From Hyphomicrobiales bacterium (GTDB taxonomy: Bacteria; Pseudomonadota; Alphaproteobacteria; Rhizobiales; Rhizobiaceae), in the NCBI GenBank assembly GCA_900473745.1, contig UCMW01000005.1:358-64357 (forward strand): a DNA stretch of 64,000 nucleotides, given 5' to 3'. Below the pieces are notes generated by a model, which saw only the letters and a list, made by a program, of their open reading frames with translations, made no database searches and was not told the DNA's origin. Shown here piece after piece: positions 54,464 through 64,000 of the stretch (within the stretch, counting starts at the first letter, position 1; every line of letters starts with the position of its first letter). The translations under genes were made by a program, and so were the position numbers.

Positions 54464-55264
54464 TCAGGCCGCCTGAACCGCTCGCTTCGCCATCACCCGG
54501 ACGAGATTTGCCCGGTACTCCGCCGTGCAATGCAAATCCGACATCAGCTCCGACGAATCGATCTCGACCCCGGCAACAGCCTCTGGCGACCAGTTGGTCG
54601 AGAGAGCCGCTTCGAGCCCGGCATGGCGGAAGACGCCCGAAGCCCCGGCGCCGGTGACGGCGACACGCACACCCCCGGCCCCCTTGGCGACGAAGACGCC
54701 GGTCATGGCATAACGCGAGGCCGGGTTGGCGAACTTCGCATATCCCGCCTTCTCCGGAGCGTCAAAACGAATGGCCGTGATGATCTCATCCTCTGCCAGT
54801 GCCGTTTCAAACAGGCTGACGAAGAAATCGTCGGCCGCAATCTCGCGGCTGTTCGTGACAACAGTCGCCCCCAGCGCCAACACGGCTGAGGGATAATCGG
54901 CGGCTGGGTCATCATTGGCAACGGAGCCGCCGATCGTGCCCATGTGGCGGACATGCGGGTCACCGATCATGGAAGCAAGGCTGCAAACCGCCGGACAGAC
55001 CGCACGGATGGCCGCAGATGAGGCGACCTCCGCATGGGTGACGGCGGCACCGATGGTGACCCGACGCCCCTCGACCTTGATGCCCTTGAGGCTCTCGATG
55101 TGGCGCAGATCGACGAGATCGGACGGCTGGGCGAGGCGCTGCTTCAGCCCCGCGATCAGGGTCTGGCCGCCGGCGATGAACTTGCCGTCATCGGCACCGG
55201 AGAGAAGCTTTCCGGCATCCTCGACGGAAGAGGCGCGATGGTAGCTGGTGGAATAGAGCTGCAT
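54464..55264 (-). CDS. coxM: CO-dehydrogenase-like medium subunit (FAD-binding)
   Basis: The 266-residue protein is the FAD-binding medium subunit of a molybdenum hydroxylase. The FAD motifs FIAGGQTLIAGLKQRL (about 27-42) and HMGTIGGSVANDDPAADYPSAVLALGA (about 106-132) are present. ATG 55264 has an AAGGAGG ribosome site and gives the QLYSTSYHRASSVEDA start typical of this group. It is the last gene of coxS-coxL-coxM, 13 bases after coxL. Confidence 0.9.
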   Translation of the reverse strand: MQLYSTSYHRASSVEDAGKLLSGADDGKFIAGGQTLIAGLKQRLAQPSDLVDLRHIESLKGIKVEGRRVTIGAAVTHAEVASSAAIRAVCPAVCSLASMIGDPHVRHMGTIGGSVANDDPAADYPSAVLALGATVVTNSREIAADDFFVSLFETALAEDEIITAIRFDAPEKAGYAKFANPASRYAMTGVFVAKGAGGVRVAVTGAGASGVFRHAGLEAALSTNWSPEAVAGVEIDSSELMSDLHCTAEYRANLVRVMAKRAVQAA

Positions 55265-55277
55265 GATCCTTTCCTCC

Positions 55278-57644
55278 TTATTCGGCGGCCTGGCGGGTCG
55301 CATTGGCCTGGAGCGCGCTCCAGACCGCAAGCGGTGTCGCAGGCATGTTGAGGTTGTTGTTGCCGATCGCGTCGGTGATCGCATTGATCAGCGCCGGCGG
55401 AGAGCCGATGGCACCGGCCTCGCCACAGCCCTTGATGCCGAGCGGATTGCCAGGGCACGGCGTATTCTGGTGCGAGACATTGAACGACGGCAGGTCGTCG
55501 GCGCGCGGCATGGCATAATCCATGTAGCTCGCGGTCAGAAGTTGGCCGGTCTGCGGATCATAATGCACACTTTCCAGCAGCGCCTGGCCGATGCCCTGCG
55601 CGATACCGCCATGTACCTGGCCCTCGACGATCATCGGATTGATGATATTGCCGAAGTCGTCTGCTGCGACGAACTGGACGATTTCGGTCTTGCCGGTTTC
55701 CGGATCGACCTCGACTTCTGCGATGTAGCAGCCAGCCGGGAAGGTGAAGTTGGACGGATCGTAGAAGGCGCCCTCCTTCAGACCCGGCTCCATGCCGGAA
55801 GGCAGGTTGTGCGCGGTATAGGCGGCAAGCGCCACCTGGAACCAGGGCAGCGTCTTGTCGGTGCCTGCGACCTTGAGCTCCCCATTCTCGATGACGATGT
55901 CGCTCTCGTCGGCTTCCATCAGATGCGCCGCGATCTTCTTGGCTTTCGCCTCGACCTTGTCGAGTGCCTTGACGATGGCCGACATGCCGACTGCACCGGA
56001 ACGGGAACCATAGGTACCCATGCCCATCTGCACCTTGTCGGTGTCGCCATGCACGATGGAGACATTGTCGATCGGCAGGCCGAAGCGTTCGGAAACAAGC
56101 TGGGCGAAGGTGGTCTCGTGACCCTGGCCGTGGCTGTGCGAGCCGGTGAGCACTTCAACCGTACCGACCGCGTTGACGCGGACCTCGGCCGATTCCCAGA
56201 GGCCCACACCCGCGCCGAGCGAGCCGACCGCCGCCGACGGCGCGATGCCGCAGGCTTCGATGTAGCAGCTCATGCCGATGCCGCGCAGCTTGCCGAGCCG
56301 TGCCGCTTCCGCCTTGCGGGCTGGGAAGCCGTTCCAATCGGCAGCGCCCATGGCGACGTTGAGCGAAGCGTCGTAATCGCCGGCGTCGTAACACATGATG
56401 ACGGGCGTCTGGTACGGGAAGGTCCGTACGAAGTTCTTCCGGCGCAGCTCGGCCGGCGAAATGCCGAGCTCACGGGCGGCCGTTTCGACGGTCCGCTCCA
56501 GAAGGTAAGTCGCCTCCGGACGACCGGCACCACGATAGGCATCGACCGGCACGGTGTTGGTGTAGACGGTCCGGACGTTCGCGTGGATGGCCGGGATCGC
56601 ATACTGGCCCGACAGCAACGTCGCATAGAGATAGGTCGGGACCGAGGACGAGAAGAGCGACATATAGGCGCCGAGATTGGCGATCGTGTCGACCTTCAGC
56701 CCGATGATCTTGTGGTCCTTGTCGAAGGCCATCTTCACCTTGGAGACATGGTCGCGACCATGGGCATCGGTGAGGAAGGCTTCCGTCCGGTCGGACGTCC
56801 ACTTGACCGGCACACCGGTCTTCTTCGACGCCCAGAGACAGACGACTTCTTCCGGATAGATATAGATCTTCGAGCCGAAACCGCCGCCGACGTCGGGTGC
56901 GATGACGCGCAGCTTGTGTTCGGGTGCCACATTGTAGAAAGCGCTCATCACGAGACGCGCGACATGCGGATTCTGCGAGGTCGTGTAGCAGGTGAAATGA
57001 TCTTCCGCCGTGTCGTAGATGCCGAGCGTGGCGCGCGGCTCCATCGGGTTCGGCGAGAGACGGTTGTTGAAGATGTCGATCTCGGTGACATGGGCGGCAC
57101 TGGCGATCGCCGCATCGGCGGCTGCACTGTCGCCGATCTCCCAGTCGAAAATCAAATTGCCAGGCGCTTCCGGATGAAGCTGCGGCGCGCCGGGTTTCAA
57201 GGCATCGACCGCACCGGTGACAACAGACAGTTCTTCGTACTCGACCGCAACGGCTTCCGATGCATCACGAGCCTCGCCGATGCTGTCGGCGATGACGATC
57301 GCGACCGCGTCTCCGACATAACGCACAGTCTCATGCGCCAAAGGACGCCAGGCGCCCATCTTCATCGGCGTGCCGTCCTTGGAATGGATCATCCAGCCAC
57401 AGATCAGATTGCCGATACCGTCGGCCAAGAGCTGCTTGCCGTCGAGCACATCGATGACACCAGGCATGGCCTTGGCGGCGGCGACGTCGATCGATTTGAT
57501 CTTGGCATGTGCGTAAGGCGAACGGACGAAATAGGCATATTTCATGCCCGGGACGACCATGTCGTCGGTATACCGGCCCTTGCCGGTCAGGAAACGCTTG
57601 TCTTCCTTGCGCGCCACACGCGCGCCGATTCCTTCAACACCCAT
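55278..57644 (-). CDS. coxL: Form II CO-dehydrogenase-like large subunit (molybdenum)
   Basis: The 788-residue protein is the molybdopterin subunit of a xanthine-oxidase-family enzyme. The active-site loop reads [13 protein letters not shown], the form II signature (AYRGAGR), and lacks the AYXCSFR of true form I CO dehydrogenase. Other landmarks are [15 protein letters not shown] and [16 protein letters not shown]. Form II enzymes have uncertain substrates; some oxidise CO weakly, others aldehydes or aromatic compounds. The S-L-M gene order with the medium subunit last is the usual form II arrangement. Confidence 0.92.
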   Translation of the reverse strand: MGVEGIGARVARKEDKRFLTGKGRYTDDMVVPGMKYAYFVRSPYAHAKIKSIDVAAAKAMPGVIDVLDGKQLLADGIGNLICGWMIHSKDGTPMKMGAWRPLAHETVRYVGDAVAIVIADSIGEARDASEAVAVEYEELSVVTGAVDALKPGAPQLHPEAPGNLIFDWEIGDSAAADAAIASAAHVTEIDIFNNRLSPNPMEPRATLGIYDTAEDHFTCYTTSQNPHVARLVMSAFYNVAPEHKLRVIAPDVGGGFGSKIYIYPEEVVCLWASKKTGVPVKWTSDRTEAFLTDAHGRDHVSKVKMAFDKDHKIIGLKVDTIANLGAYMSLFSSSVPTYLYATLLSGQYAIPAIHANVRTVYTNTVPVDAYRGAGRPEATYLLERTVETAARELGISPAELRRKNFVRTFPYQTPVIMCYDAGDYDASLNVAMGAADWNGFPARKAEAARLGKLRGIGMSCYIEACGIAPSAAVGSLGAGVGLWESAEVRVNAVGTVEVLTGSHSHGQGHETTFAQLVSERFGLPIDNVSIVHGDTDKVQMGMGTYGSRSGAVGMSAIVKALDKVEAKAKKIAAHLMEADESDIVIENGELKVAGTDKTLPWFQVALAAYTAHNLPSGMEPGLKEGAFYDPSNFTFPAGCYIAEVEVDPETGKTEIVQFVAADDFGNIINPMIVEGQVHGGIAQGIGQALLESVHYDPQTGQLLTASYMDYAMPRADDLPSFNVSHQNTPCPGNPLGIKGCGEAGAIGSPPALINAITDAIGNNNLNMPATPLAVWSALQANATRQAAE

Positions 57645-57660
57645 TGTCTTCTCCTCCAGA

Positions 57661-57760
57661 AGTGAGCGAATAGCGAATGGCGAATAGAGGGCGGAGTGAG
57701 ATTACGTGGCATCGCGATGGCGACGCTCTATTCGCTACTCACTATTCCCTATTCGCTTGG
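57661..57760. repeat. Inverted repeat of GCGAATAG units between coxL and coxS
   Basis: The left arm near 57661-57693 (AGCGAATAG, then GCGAATAGAG) has an imperfect inverse copy near 57723-57760 (CTCTATTCGC, then CTATTCGCT), separated by about 30 bases. Such GAATAGC-type repeats occur as scattered intergenic elements in Rhizobiales. It lies between two genes of one operon and could form a long hairpin in the transcript. Whether it changes coxL levels is not known. Confidence 0.6.
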
Positions 57761-57763
57761 ACG

Positions 57764-58252
57764 TCACTCGGCGGCCTGGCGGCCGGCGGTCATCGCTTCA
57801 TTGGCCGAAAGCACGGCCTTGACGATGTTGTGGTAGCCCGTACAGCGACAGATATTGCCTTCGAGCTCGTGGCGGACGGTGGCTTCGTCGAGCGCACCGT
57901 TGTGGCGACAGATCATGTCGAGTGCCGTCATCACCATGCCCGGCGTGCAGAAGCCGCATTGCAGGCCGTGATGCTCCTTGAAGGCCGCCTGCACGGGATG
58001 CAGCTCGCCGCCGGAAGAGAGACCTTCGATGGTGGTGATGGAAGATCCGGAAGCCTGGACGGCCAGGATCGAACAGCTCTTGATCGACTTGCCGTCCATG
58101 TGAACGACGCAGGTTCCGCATTGCGTGGTATCGCAGCCCACATGCGTTCCCGTCAGACCAAGTTTTTCGCGAATGAAATGCACGAGCAGGGTGCGATCCT
58201 CGCACTCTCCGCTCACTGTCCGGCCATTCACCGTCAGTGTCACTTTAGCCAT
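57764..58252 (-). CDS. coxS: CO-dehydrogenase-like small subunit ([2Fe-2S])
   Basis: The 162-residue protein carries two [2Fe-2S] clusters. [22 protein letters not shown] (near 43-64) holds one and [12 protein letters not shown] with [11 protein letters not shown] (near 102-145) the other. ATG 58252 has a GGAGGAA ribosome site; earlier starts to 58399 add no conserved residues. It is the first gene of coxS-coxL-coxM, so the promoter lies in the 320 bases ahead. Confidence 0.93.
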   Translation of the reverse strand: MAKVTLTVNGRTVSGECEDRTLLVHFIREKLGLTGTHVGCDTTQCGTCVVHMDGKSIKSCSILAVQASGSSITTIEGLSSGGELHPVQAAFKEHHGLQCGFCTPGMVMTALDMICRHNGALDEATVRHELEGNICRCTGYHNIVKAVLSANEAMTAGRQAAE

Positions 58253-58572
58253 GTTGTTCCTCCTCGTGTCTCTCCCGGACACGACACACATGGTGTGAGT
58301 TTTGTGTGACATGTGCAACTGTCCAGAAGGTCGCAAACGAAAAATTCTGTGCCGCATTGCAGCATCAAACCGCCTGTAAATCCTGGGTTCATCTTCCATG
58401 CCTCATGCAATGGAACCACCCGCGAGGGTCTGAGCCACGACCATGGACTTTCCCTTGGTCAAGGCTATGCTCAAGGAAGCCTGAAGCCGCCCGGGGGAGA
58501 GCTCGAGCGGTGGGGCATGCTGTCAAAAACAAGACCGGCTCGCCCGGACGCGTGGAACTTGGAGAGATGAAG
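58253..58572. other. Gap between coxS and the glycine-zipper gene
   Basis: No gene is seen in these 320 bases. Divergent transcription starts at both ends, so promoters for coxS (minus) and the lipoprotein (plus) should lie here. A CACAC/GTGTG dyad at 58285-58297, 33 bases ahead of coxS, could be an operator; this is only suggested by symmetry. Confidence 0.4.
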
Positions 58573-58836
58573 ATGAAGAAAGCTCTTGTGCTGATGCTGG
58601 TCGGCCTTACGGTCGCAGGCTGCACCCAGACGGAACGCGGCGCAGGTATCGGCGCTGCCTCCGGCGCGATCATCGGTGGCATTGCCACAGGCAACGTCCG
58701 GGGCGCTGCAGTCGGCGCGGCAATCGGTGGCGTTGCCGGCGCAGTCATCGGCAATGTTTCGGAGCAGCCCGGACAGTGCTACTACCGCGACCGCTACGGC
58801 AACCGTTACATCGACGCCTGCCCGCGCGGCTACTGA
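58573..58836 (+). CDS. Glycine-zipper lipoprotein
   Basis: The 87-residue precursor has a lipobox (LTVAGC) and then a glycine zipper: GIGAASGAIIGGIATGNVRGAAVGAAIGGVAGAVIG (about 25-60), two GxxxG-rich helices expected to insert in a membrane. The tail CYYRDRYGNRYIDACPRGY resembles other rhizobial members. The start at 58573 is chosen over ATG 58567, since GGAG at 58561-58564 is then eight bases away. Its role is unknown; relatives are outer-membrane proteins of the SlyB/OmpA-glycine-zipper type. A terminator follows. Confidence 0.87.
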   Translation: MKKALVLMLVGLTVAGCTQTERGAGIGAASGAIIGGIATGNVRGAAVGAAIGGVAGAVIGNVSEQPGQCYYRDRYGNRYIDACPRGY

Positions 58837-58862
58837 TCGGCACGGCAAATGCTGTGAGAACG

Positions 58863-58893
58863 AAGGCGGGGAGGCAACACTTCCCGCCTTTTT
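58863..58893 (+). terminator. Intrinsic terminator after the glycine-zipper gene
   Basis: AAGGCGGG (58863-58870) pairs with CCCGCCTT (58883-58890) and is followed by TTT, giving a typical terminator. Confidence 0.85.
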
Positions 58894-58989
58894 CCATGAA
58901 CGGGCAAAAAAAGGTATGCGTCTTCGCGCAATTACGCATAAGTTGTCCGCCAGGCAGGGGAGCGCCTGACAGATCGCGATGAAAGCGAA

Positions 58990-60924
58990 ATGCCAAGACC
59001 GAGTGGATGGATATTGCCGAAGATTAGTCATGCGTTCCGGCTCGGACTTGCTCTGACCGTCGCCAGCCCCTTATCCATCGGGATCGGCTCTGAGGCTCAC
59101 GCCTTCGAGATTTTCGGTATTCGCCTGTTCGGCGAAGACGAGGTGGATCGCGACATCATCGATCCGGTCGACTATGCCATCACTCTGGACACGGGCGACG
59201 CCGATCGCGCGCTAAAGAAATCGCTCGAGCGCACCTCTTTGCTGGTGGCGGACGAGGAACAGCCGGTTTCCGGCGACCTTGGCCTCGTGATCAAGGCACG
59301 CGACGACCGCGACCGTCTGATCGCCACACTTTATGAAAACGCTCTCTATGGCGGTATCGTTACCGTCACGATTGACGGCAGGGACATCGACAGCCTGCCG
59401 CCCAATCCCACCTTCGACCGTTCACGCCCAGTACCCGTTTCGATCACCGTCCAGCCAGGACAGGCATTTACGCTGGGCGATGTGCGCCTGGAGGGTGACG
59501 CCGCACGTCTCGATCCCGCCGAGTACGATCTGGAGCGGGGGGAATCGGCGGGATCACTCAAAATCCTGAGGGCTGCCGAGCAGATGGCCGACCGTCTCAA
59601 GGAAGAGGGACGCCCGCTGACGCAAGTGACGCGTCGCGACGTGGTTGCCGATCACGAGACGCAAACGGTCGATCTCACGATTGCGGTCGAGGCAGGTCCC
59701 GTTGCCCCTCTGGGCGCCGTGACGGTCAAGGGTGCGCGAGCCGTGGATTCGAACTTCATCGCCTATTATTCGCGCCTCAGACCCGGCCAGACCTATTCGC
59801 CCGAACAGTTGCGCAAGGCCGGCGAAAGACTGCGCACGCTCGGTGTCTTCTCGTCCGTCACGGTCAACGAAGCCGATGGCCTCGACGCAGACGGATCACT
59901 CCCGGTGGGCATCGTCGTCTCGGAAGGCAAGCACCGTTATTTCGGAATCGGCGCCAGCTATTCCTCCGTCGATGGCGGCGGCATCGAGGGCTATTGGGGC
60001 CATCGCAACCTGTTCGGCCAGGCGGAATCACTTCGGATCGAGGGATCCGTTCGCGGACTGGGTGAACTCGAGAACGTGAGCGATGTTTCGTCGCTCGACT
60101 ACACGGCCGGCATCACTTTCATCAAGCCGGGCGCTTTCCTGCCCTCCGGAACGCTGGAAGCGAGCATCAAGGGCAGCACGCTTGAAACCGACTATTACGA
60201 CGCCGCGACCGTGACCGGGAAAGTGTCCTATTCCTATGAACTGACAGATGTCGACTCGGTCAATGCAGGCGTATCGCTGGCCTATGACAGCATCGACGAT
60301 GCCTTCGGCGACGACAACGAATACCTGACCTTCGGCGTGCCGATCGGCTATATCCGAGACACCCGTGACAACCGGCTGAACGCCACCGAGGGCCACTACG
60401 GCACGGTTACGCTGACACCGAGTTACGACTTCTTCGGCCAGACCTTCTTCACGTCGCTCGAAGGCTCGATCTCGGCCTATCTCGGTTTCGGTGAGGAAGA
60501 TCGTTTCGTGCTCGCCGGCCGCCTGAGCGCCGGCTCTCTGGTCGGGGGTGGAGATCTCTCCGCCATACCCGCGACGAGGCGCTTCTTCTCCGGTGGGGGT
60601 GGCTCCGTGCGCGGCTATGCCTTCCAGGAGATCACGCCCTACAATGCGGCGGATGATGGCACGGGCGGCCGTTCATACGTGACAGCCAATCTCGAAGCCC
60701 GCATCAACGTGACCGAGACCATCGGCATCGTGCCGTTTCTCGACATCGGCTCCGTGACGGACAACACTGTGCCCGATTTCAATGACATCAAGATGGGGGC
60801 AGGCGTCGGGCTGCGTTACATGACGCCCTTCGGACCCTTGAGACTGGATGTGGCGGTTCCCCTGGATCCTTATGATGGCGGTAGCCGTTATGCCATCTAT
60901 GCCGGCATCGGACAGAGCTTCTGA
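58990..60924 (+). CDS. tamA: Translocation and assembly module outer-membrane protein TamA
   Basis: The 644-residue precursor has a signal peptide (to about residue 37), POTRA domains (about 120-320, including AFTLGDVRLEGDA and GAVTVKGARAVDSNFIAYYSRLRPGQ) and a C-terminal 16-strand BamA-type barrel (FSGGGGSVRGYAFQE, PFGPLRLDVAVPL, and a final Phe). With TamB it moves proteins or phospholipids between the membranes. tamB starts 26 bases after its stop. The ATG at 58990 is the first start in frame. Confidence 0.93.
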   Translation: MPRPSGWILPKISHAFRLGLALTVASPLSIGIGSEAHAFEIFGIRLFGEDEVDRDIIDPVDYAITLDTGDADRALKKSLERTSLLVADEEQPVSGDLGLVIKARDDRDRLIATLYENALYGGIVTVTIDGRDIDSLPPNPTFDRSRPVPVSITVQPGQAFTLGDVRLEGDAARLDPAEYDLERGESAGSLKILRAAEQMADRLKEEGRPLTQVTRRDVVADHETQTVDLTIAVEAGPVAPLGAVTVKGARAVDSNFIAYYSRLRPGQTYSPEQLRKAGERLRTLGVFSSVTVNEADGLDADGSLPVGIVVSEGKHRYFGIGASYSSVDGGGIEGYWGHRNLFGQAESLRIEGSVRGLGELENVSDVSSLDYTAGITFIKPGAFLPSGTLEASIKGSTLETDYYDAATVTGKVSYSYELTDVDSVNAGVSLAYDSIDDAFGDDNEYLTFGVPIGYIRDTRDNRLNATEGHYGTVTLTPSYDFFGQTFFTSLEGSISAYLGFGEEDRFVLAGRLSAGSLVGGGDLSAIPATRRFFSGGGGSVRGYAFQEITPYNAADDGTGGRSYVTANLEARINVTETIGIVPFLDIGSVTDNTVPDFNDIKMGAGVGLRYMTPFGPLRLDVAVPLDPYDGGSRYAIYAGIGQSF

Positions 60925-60950
60925 CCGGCGAAGACAGGACGAATGAAAGC

Positions 60951-63900
60951 ATGAACTGGTTGAAGCGCATTCTGGCCTGGACGCTGCGTCTGATGGGCGG
61001 CCTCGTGGCAGTGCTGATTGCGCTTTTTGTCGTCGTAATCCTTGTCGGCGGCTTTTCGCGAACAGGAAGCCAGTTTTTGGCAGACCGGATCGCGGCCCTC
61101 ATTTCCACGGACAATCGTCAGATCACGCTCAGCGGAACCGGCCCGCTGCTGAGCAGTCAGTTTTCCGTCGACCGGATCACGATCTCCGACAGCGAAGGCG
61201 TCTACGCTTCGATCGAGGACCTCGCTCTGGACTGGACGCCACGAGACCTGATCCGGAAGCGCTTCACCGCAGACCGCATTTCTGCGCGGCAGGTGACCGT
61301 GAGCCGTCCTCCCCTGCCTTCTGCGGAACCGCAGCCGGACAGCGACGAACCCTTTTCCCTGCCGGTCGAGATCGACATTGCGACCGTCGACCTGCCCTCG
61401 ATCGCGATCGGCGCGGCGCTTGCCGAGCGCGACTTCGCGCTGTCTGCACAAGGCTCGCTGCAGATCGTCGGTGAGACGATCGCCAGCCGGCTGACCACCA
61501 CCCGCCTGGATGAGCCCGGCAACAATGCCGTGGTCGACCTGCTTTATGCGCCGAACGACAACCAGCTGCGCATCAAGCTCGACTACCAGGAGCCCGCTGC
61601 CGGCCTGCTCGGCCAGCAGCTCCAATTGCCCGGTCAGCCACCGCTCGCAATCGAGGTCGATGGCGATGGCCCGCTCGACAACTGGGCCGGCCAGATCATG
61701 GCATCGTTGGACGGCGAGCGGACGATCACCGTCGACGCGACGCATCGGCTGGAGGCGGACGGGACACGCGCGCTGACTGCGACAGGCGGCGGTCGTTTCG
61801 CGGATCTGATGCCACCAGAACTTCGAGACATTTTTGCCGGCGACACCACGATCGATGTGGCGGCGACACTCGGCACGGATGGATCGGTTACGATCGAGAG
61901 AGGCCGGTTCGAAACGGCCTCCGCAGAGGTGACGGCCTCCGGCCGCTACGACCCGAATGGTGAAAACGACATCCGGCTGTCGGCACGGGCGACGGGAGAT
62001 CCGATCGCCGTATCCTCGCAATCCGCCGACTTCACCGGCGGTCTCAGCTTGAGGAGCTTCGATCTGGCTGTCGCCGGCGATGCGCCCGCAGCATCGCTTT
62101 CGCTGCGCGCCGATCTGGCCGAACTCAGCGCCCCACAAGGCACACTCTCGGATGTCGCGCTCGCGATCTCCAGTGACAGCTTCGACCTCGCCAACAGCCA
62201 GGGTCCGATGCGTATAGACGCTTCGGTACAGGGCACCGATATTCGTGACGCAGAAATTCGACCATATCTGCGCGGACCGTTCAGCCTTACGGCACCCCTG
62301 ACAATCTCGAGCGATGCGATCAGCTTCGAGCAACTGGCCTTCGACAGCAATGGCCTCGACCTCAACGGTTCCGGCCGCTATGCGCTCGACACTTTGGGCT
62401 TCTCCGGCCGTCTCGCGGTGCAAGCTGCACCGGACCTGCTGCCACCGGCATTGGCGAGCCGCCTGCAGGGACCCGCCGATCTATCGGCCCGCGTCGATTT
62501 CGTCGCGCCGCGCGCCGTCGCCCTGAGGGAGATCGTGCTGACCACCGACATCGCCCAGGCGGAAGGATCGCTTTCTCTCGACCAGGACGGCGTCCTGGCA
62601 ACCGATCTGTCCGGGCAGCTTCGCGATATCGGCCTCTTCGTCGAGCGCATCCGGGCACCAGCATCCTTCAATCTCTCGGCCTCGGGTCCGCTGGACGCCG
62701 TGGAAGCGACCATCAATCTCGCGGTCGAGCAAGGCGAAGCCGCCGGCTATCGGATCGAGGATCTCGCGCTCCAGATCGAAGGCGTCGCCAATCGGGTCGC
62801 ACCGAGCGGCAATCTGACGGTCACAGGCCAGATCGACGGCAAGCCGCTCGAAGCGAAGGCACAGGTCGTGAGCACGGACGGGACGACGAAAGTCGACGGC
62901 CTCGACCTCGCGATCGGACCGAACCGCCTGACAGGCGCGCTCGATCTCGGACAGGATTTCCTACCGACAGGCGATGTGTCCTTCGACTTCCCCGATTTGA
63001 GCCTGCTCGCCGCACTCGCCGGCCAGACGGTAGGCGGCGATCTCAAGGGCGATGTCACGATCCGATCGCAGCAAGGGCAGATCACAGCCGATATCGAGGC
63101 ATCCGGCACCACGATCAGGCAGGGCGACCTCGCCATCGCCGAACCGCGTATCGATCTCACCGTCTCGGATCTCGCGGCACTCGCAGCGGAAGGCACCATA
63201 CGCGCAGCGAGCCTCGCCTCGGGCGCGAACCGGCTTGAGACCGTCTCCCTCGATTTTACCCGGTCTGGAACCGATACCGATTTCAATCTGGCCGGACGAT
63301 ACGACGACGCGCCGGTGGTGCTGCGTGGGGCACTCAGCCAAGGAACCGAGGGGATCGCAGTCGCCGTCGAGGAACTGCGCGCCACGCCCCGCGGAATTGC
63401 GCTCTCGCTTGCATCGCCCACCTCTATCCGGCTGGTCGATGGCGGCGTTTCGATTGCAGAGACTGTGATTTCTGCCGGCTCCGGCCGTGTCGCGCTCTCC
63501 GGCACAGTCGGCGACAGGCTCGACATTTCCGTGGACATAAGGGAGATACCGGCCTCTCTTGCAGCTGCCCTCGCACCCGCGATTGCACCGGAAGGCACCA
63601 TCTCCGGCACGGCGAAAGTGGGGGGCACGCCATCAGCGCCGATCGCAGATTACAGCCTCGACTGGCAGGGCGCGGCCATTGCCCAGACCCGCGGCGCGGG
63701 GCTCGCACCCTTCGGGATCACCGCGAACGGACGCTTCGAGAACCAGAACCTCACCCTCGACAGCCGCATCAATGGTGGCGGCATCGGCCTGACCGCAGGA
63801 GGCAATCTGTCCCTTCAGAATGGACCGGGCCTCGATATCCGCATCCAGGGCGATGTTCCACTCTCCGCCGCCAATGGGCAGCTCGCCGCGCAAGGCTTTG

Positions 63901-64000
63901 TTGCGGAAGGCAATGCCAGTGTGAACCTGACGATCGGTGGCTCCGGTTCTGCTCCTCGCATCACCGGCACGGTTTCGACCAGTGGGGCACGGGTCATAGA
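60951..64000 (+). CDS. tamB: TamB (DUF490/AsmA-like translocation protein), 3' end outside window
   Basis: The gene starts at ATG 60951 (NWLKRILAWTLRLMGGLVAV) and stays open to the end of the window, so at least 1,016 residues are visible. An N-terminal membrane helix (about 11-37) is followed by a long repetitive beta-rich region with recurring LDLGxx, LTVSDL and VDGG stretches, as expected for the hydrophobic groove of AsmA/TamB proteins. The C-terminal TamB domain lies beyond 64000. It follows tamA closely, a conserved pair in proteobacteria. A minus-strand open frame inside it is not a gene. Confidence 0.9.
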   Translation, partial: MNWLKRILAWTLRLMGGLVAVLIALFVVVILVGGFSRTGSQFLADRIAALISTDNRQITLSGTGPLLSSQFSVDRITISDSEGVYASIEDLALDWTPRDLIRKRFTADRISARQVTVSRPPLPSAEPQPDSDEPFSLPVEIDIATVDLPSIAIGAALAERDFALSAQGSLQIVGETIASRLTTTRLDEPGNNAVVDLLYAPNDNQLRIKLDYQEPAAGLLGQQLQLPGQPPLAIEVDGDGPLDNWAGQIMASLDGERTITVDATHRLEADGTRALTATGGGRFADLMPPELRDIFAGDTTIDVAATLGTDGSVTIERGRFETASAEVTASGRYDPNGENDIRLSARATGDPIAVSSQSADFTGGLSLRSFDLAVAGDAPAASLSLRADLAELSAPQGTLSDVALAISSDSFDLANSQGPMRIDASVQGTDIRDAEIRPYLRGPFSLTAPLTISSDAISFEQLAFDSNGLDLNGSGRYALDTLGFSGRLAVQAAPDLLPPALASRLQGPADLSARVDFVAPRAVALREIVLTTDIAQAEGSLSLDQDGVLATDLSGQLRDIGLFVERIRAPASFNLSASGPLDAVEATINLAVEQGEAAGYRIEDLALQIEGVANRVAPSGNLTVTGQIDGKPLEAKAQVVSTDGTTKVDGLDLAIGPNRLTGALDLGQDFLPTGDVSFDFPDLSLLAALAGQTVGGDLKGDVTIRSQQGQITADIEASGTTIRQGDLAIAEPRIDLTVSDLAALAAEGTIRAASLASGANRLETVSLDFTRSGTDTDFNLAGRYDDAPVVLRGALSQGTEGIAVAVEELRATPRGIALSLASPTSIRLVDGGVSIAETVISAGSGRVALSGTVGDRLDISVDIREIPASLAAALAPAIAPEGTISGTAKVGGTPSAPIADYSLDWQGAAIAQTRGAGLAPFGITANGRFENQNLTLDSRINGGGIGLTAGGNLSLQNGPGLDIRIQGDVPLSAANGQLAAQGFVAEGNASVNLTIGGSGSAPRITGTVSTSGARVI

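Noticed and set aside
55263..57665. 800-residue plus-strand frame over coxL
   Set aside because: Antisense mirror of coxL without recognisable motif.
60897..62423. 508-residue minus-strand frame within tamB
   Set aside because: tamB stays open on the plus strand and shows the expected TamB architecture.

Overview
The window reads as a chromosomal stretch of an alphaproteobacterium of the order Rhizobiales, most likely family Rhizobiaceae. This is inferred from several lineage-typical features: a C4-pathway 5-aminolevulinate synthase, the aerobic cobaltochelatase pair CobS/CobT, a CpdR-type receiver, DUF2125 and TIGR02302 proteins, and EcfG/NepR-type stress-regulation parts. High GC, dense packing and mostly ATG starts with GGAG-like ribosome sites fit. 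No species or genus can be named from the sequence alone. No transposase, phage gene or CRISPR array was seen.

Layout. 1-264: a chain of four hairpins before a rhomboid protease. 1.3-4.0 kb: etfB-etfA and a 3-hydroxybutyryl-CoA dehydrogenase. 4.2-8.0 kb: a complete sulfate ABC importer (binding protein, two permeases, ATPase) with an intercistronic terminator. 8.0-14.5 kb: TlpA-like thioredoxin, argH, a tiny LptM-like lipoprotein, lysA and a large Gln-rich TIGR02302 membrane protein. 14.5-18.2 kb: cpdR-like receiver, hpt, a membrane protein and ftsE-ftsX. 18.3-28.1 kb: envelope and metabolic genes (YdcF-like, plsC, ChaC-like, DUF2125, tyrC-hisC, methyltransferase, gloB, cupin, YhhN, EamA, DUF3108). 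28.3-33.3 kb: rpmB, a queuosine-precursor transporter, a phytase-like lipoprotein and cobS-cobT. 33.4-39.7 kb: J-domain protein, bolA, a CNNM/HlyC protein, aroK-aroB, a 50-residue membrane protein, xerD and accA. 39.9-45.1 kb: L,D-transpeptidase lipoprotein, TusA, a His-rich CobW-type GTPase, a D-Ala-D-Ala carboxypeptidase, an M20 amidohydrolase and tRNA-Arg(CCT).

45.2-49.8 kb is the most distinctive part. It holds a NepR-like small protein, an EcfG-type sigma factor overlapping a topoisomerase IB gene, a DUF892 ferritin-like protein, a BON-domain protein and three small unknowns. Six sites of the form GGAAC-N16-nGTT, the known EcfG promoter pattern, lie in front of five of the transcription units on both strands. 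Two of them fully overlap on opposite strands. I read this as a locally wired general-stress-response module next to a tRNA gene; no PhyR is in the window.

49.8-64.0 kb: a metal P-type ATPase with a TPC motif, dxr, hemA, a form-II CO-dehydrogenase-like operon (small, large, medium subunits) with an inverted repeat between two genes, a glycine-zipper lipoprotein, and tamA-tamB, the last running off the window.

Together the core genes serve cell envelope biogenesis, amino acid, isoprenoid and tetrapyrrole/B12 synthesis. All calls rest on reading the sequence and recalled family features; no database search was run.
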